Below are positions 63,601 through 64,000 of a stretch of DNA of 64,000 bases, one piece after another. The position numbers and the translations under genes are program-made. The notes under the pieces were generated by a model. It did no database searches. It was not told the DNA's origin and was given only the letters and a program-made list of their open reading frames with translations. The stretch's first letter is position 1; each line of letters begins with the position of its first letter. Source of the DNA: Alitta virens (Eukaryota; Annelida; Polychaeta; Phyllodocida; Nereididae); the NCBI GenBank assembly GCA_932294295.1, contig OW028573.1, forward strand, positions 18,062,155 through 18,126,154, written 5' to 3'.

Positions 63601-63942
63601 TATGTTTAACTCTGTCCATCATGGAAGATATCTTCTGTGAAAACTCATCTGTCTACTAAATTTCTTTAATATTTAAAAGTCAGCAGATTCAATTCTAGAC
63701 CTTTATCCTGTGCTTATTTCTGATGAATTTGCTTAATATATCGAGTTACCTTGTGAAGACGAAATGAAAATAATATTCAATTTATATTTCAGTTGTATGT
63801 GGACAGAACAAATATCATGGAATGTGTCAGTGAAGCTTACAATGTCTCTGCAGCTAATATAACAAGAGAGCATGTATATAATGCAACCATACTGACTGGA
63901 CTGTGTACAGACCTCAATGGCCCAACATCGTACTTTCCAGAG
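48610..63942 (+). CDS. ADCY5/6-like: Transmembrane adenylyl cyclase, ADCY5/6 type, 5' part
   Basis: Exons 48610-49398, 55170-55319, 55469-55590, 56067-56306, 57733-57894, 58145-58289, 58518-58618, 58851-59007, 59810-59907, 60810-60894, 61051-61167 and 63793-63942 join in frame: 772 codons, and the gene continues past the window. It makes cAMP from ATP at the plasma membrane under G-protein control. The first exon holds a charged Gln/Arg-rich N-terminus, then [20 protein letters not shown], a hallmark of ADCY5/6. TM1-TM5 lie at about residues 128-253 and TM6 at 264-282. The C1a domain starts near 314. Its metal-binding Asp residues are D359 ([10 protein letters not shown]) and D403 ([12 protein letters not shown]), spaced 44 apart as in mammalian AC5. 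NDVTLAN follows, then C1b with [19 protein letters not shown], then TM7-TM9 (about 630-722) and an extracellular loop with three N-glycosylation sequons (NVS, NIT, NAT). TM10-12 and C2 lie outside. The start is the first Met after the acceptor at 48586. Confidence 0.95.
49528..49587. repeat. (CCTAT)n microsatellite
   Basis: About eleven 5-bp units of CCTAT or CCCAT in adenylyl cyclase intron 1. Confidence 0.92.
49940..50140 (+). mobile_element. tRNA-derived SINE in ADCY intron 1
   Basis: ACAGCAAACGGTTAAGGCATT resembles a diverged tRNA A-box region, and GGTTCGAATC at 49996-50005 is a good B box about 30 bp on. The anticodon-arm part does not fold into a proper tRNA. The 3' body (CTGGGGTAAAAGTATAAT...) is unrelated to the SINE at 850-1021. 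Borders are approximate. Confidence 0.6.
50485..50650. repeat. Dispersed repeat copy in ADCY intron 1
   Basis: The inverse of this stretch shares long words with 24640-24780: GCTATGTCATTTGCAACAGCCAAT, ACTAATACCAAGGC and GGCTTCTCATCTCAAGAGG. Non-coding. Confidence 0.8.
52350..52700 (-). mobile_element. LINE 3' fragment in ADCY intron 1
   Basis: Minus-strand translation of about 52620-52505 gives [20 protein letters not shown] followed by KKLLSKWEG, the conserved C-terminal end of many LINE ORF2 proteins. A 3' tail of (TTCTA)n lies at 52355-52382. It is 5'-truncated and inserted opposite to the host gene. Confidence 0.8.
52710..55030. other. ADCY intron 1, no further feature recognised
   Basis: A/T-rich intron sequence. 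No tRNA, coding block or clear repeat was recognised on either strand. Confidence 0.4.
55128..55169 (+). CDS. Possible alternative 5' extension of ADCY exon 2
   Basis: TTGCAG|ATATTGGGCAATGTCTTCATC at 55122-55148 is a near copy of TTTCAG|ATGTTGGGCAATGTCATCATC at 55164-55190, so both acceptor and exon start are duplicated 42 bp apart. Use of the upstream acceptor would add 14 codons in frame ([14 protein letters not shown]) without a stop, right before TM6. The family consensus supports the downstream acceptor as the main one. Confidence 0.4.
56325..56445. repeat. Paired hairpins in an ADCY intron
   Basis: TTTTCCATGCGTTT and AAACGCATGGAAAA face each other across 4 nt near 56404-56436. Just upstream, GCGTTTTTCCAT and ATGGAAAACGC form a second, similar hairpin at about 56333-56362. 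Both share the GCATGGAAAA word. Confidence 0.8.
59990..60085. mobile_element. Fragment of the ATCTGG/CCAGAT-ended repeat family
   Basis: Contains GCCAATATTGGACGAATGGGCCAATAG, GACGTTGTGACAACATGG and the end word ATATCTGGATAGCACCC. The layout resembles the elements at 62640-62695 and 63108-63235. Confidence 0.4.
60382..60477. repeat. Hairpin in an ADCY intron
   Basis: GGATGG, then GGGGACCAATATGCATTTTTAC in the left arm is matched by the inverse of GTAAAACTGCATATTGGTCC and CCATCC in the right arm. Arms are about 36 nt with few mismatches; an inner AGCTA/TAGCT pair lengthens the stem. Confidence 0.85.
61998..62060 (-). mobile_element. Truncated copy of the SINE seen at 850-1021
   Basis: GATTAGGGCTTTACGTCCTG and the next 40 bp match 897-957 with one or two differences. 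The tRNA-like head is missing. Confidence 0.85.
62448..62640. repeat. 11-bp minisatellite (TTGGCCCGGTG)n
   Basis: About 17 perfect 11-bp copies, very GC-rich in an A/T-rich intron. It abuts GGCCTAACGTCACCC and an end word, GCTATCTGGG, at 62684-62693, so the array has grown inside a CCCAGATAGC-family element. The long open frames in several directions ([14 protein letters not shown]) are artefacts of the repeat. Confidence 0.95.
63108..63235. mobile_element. MITE-like element
   Basis: CTGATAGCATTCCGAAATTGG at the left faces the inverse of CGATTTGGAATGCTATCTGG at the right, about 125 bp apart. The interior has GGCCACTGTTGG and CGCCAATGTCGTG words shared with the family at 18438 and 62640. Confidence 0.6.
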
Positions 63943-64000
63943 GTAATGCTTTTGTGAACTAAAATGCAAACTGTAATCAAATAATCCTATTATACTTCTG

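Overview
The window is metazoan nuclear DNA. It is A+T-rich, with GT-AG introns, many small coding exons and a heavy load of LINE, SINE, MITE and satellite sequence. The three genes have clear animal counterparts, but the repeats and the gene structure do not look vertebrate. An invertebrate, possibly a non-vertebrate deuterostome, fits best; the species cannot be told from the sequence.

Layout. 0-3 kb: a decayed non-LTR retrotransposon (+) with a nested SINE, then a broken SWIM zinc-finger fragment. 3.8-16.3 kb: a complete iron regulatory protein/cytosolic aconitase gene on the minus strand, with 18 ordinary coding exons (893 codons) plus an in-frame 162-nt exon. That extra exon encodes the Cys-rich, CPFH-containing insert that defines vertebrate IRP2. 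14.2-26.2 kb: intergenic, with a second LINE fragment, foldback/MITE hairpins, short tandem repeats, a tyrosine-recombinase remnant and copies of dispersed repeat families. 26.2-34.7 kb: an 8.4-kb minisatellite of 38- and 30-bp units with higher-order duplication. 34.7-42.8 kb: a probable composite repeat element, a LINE C-terminal fragment, a small patch related to the minisatellite, and an 842-bp TA-flanked terminal-inverted-repeat element. 42.8-45.2 kb: six exons of an ethanolamine/choline-kinase-like gene (+). Its N-terminus was not found, and its Brenner motif is altered (HND to HFD). 47.7-64 kb: the first 12 coding exons (772 codons) of a transmembrane adenylyl cyclase of the ADCY5/6 type (+), running off the right edge.

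The genes do not form an operon or pathway. One links iron sensing with citrate/isocitrate metabolism, one starts the CDP-ethanolamine pathway, and one makes cAMP. The most noteworthy points are: (1) an IRP2-type iron-dependent-degradation exon, with its heme-regulatory CPFH motif, in an invertebrate gene that also keeps all three Fe-S cysteines; (2) a duplicated splice acceptor in the adenylyl cyclase gene that could add 14 in-frame residues next to TM6; (3) the very large structured minisatellite. All exon boundaries were read by eye from splice consensus, frame continuity and family resemblance; no alignment or transcript data were available.
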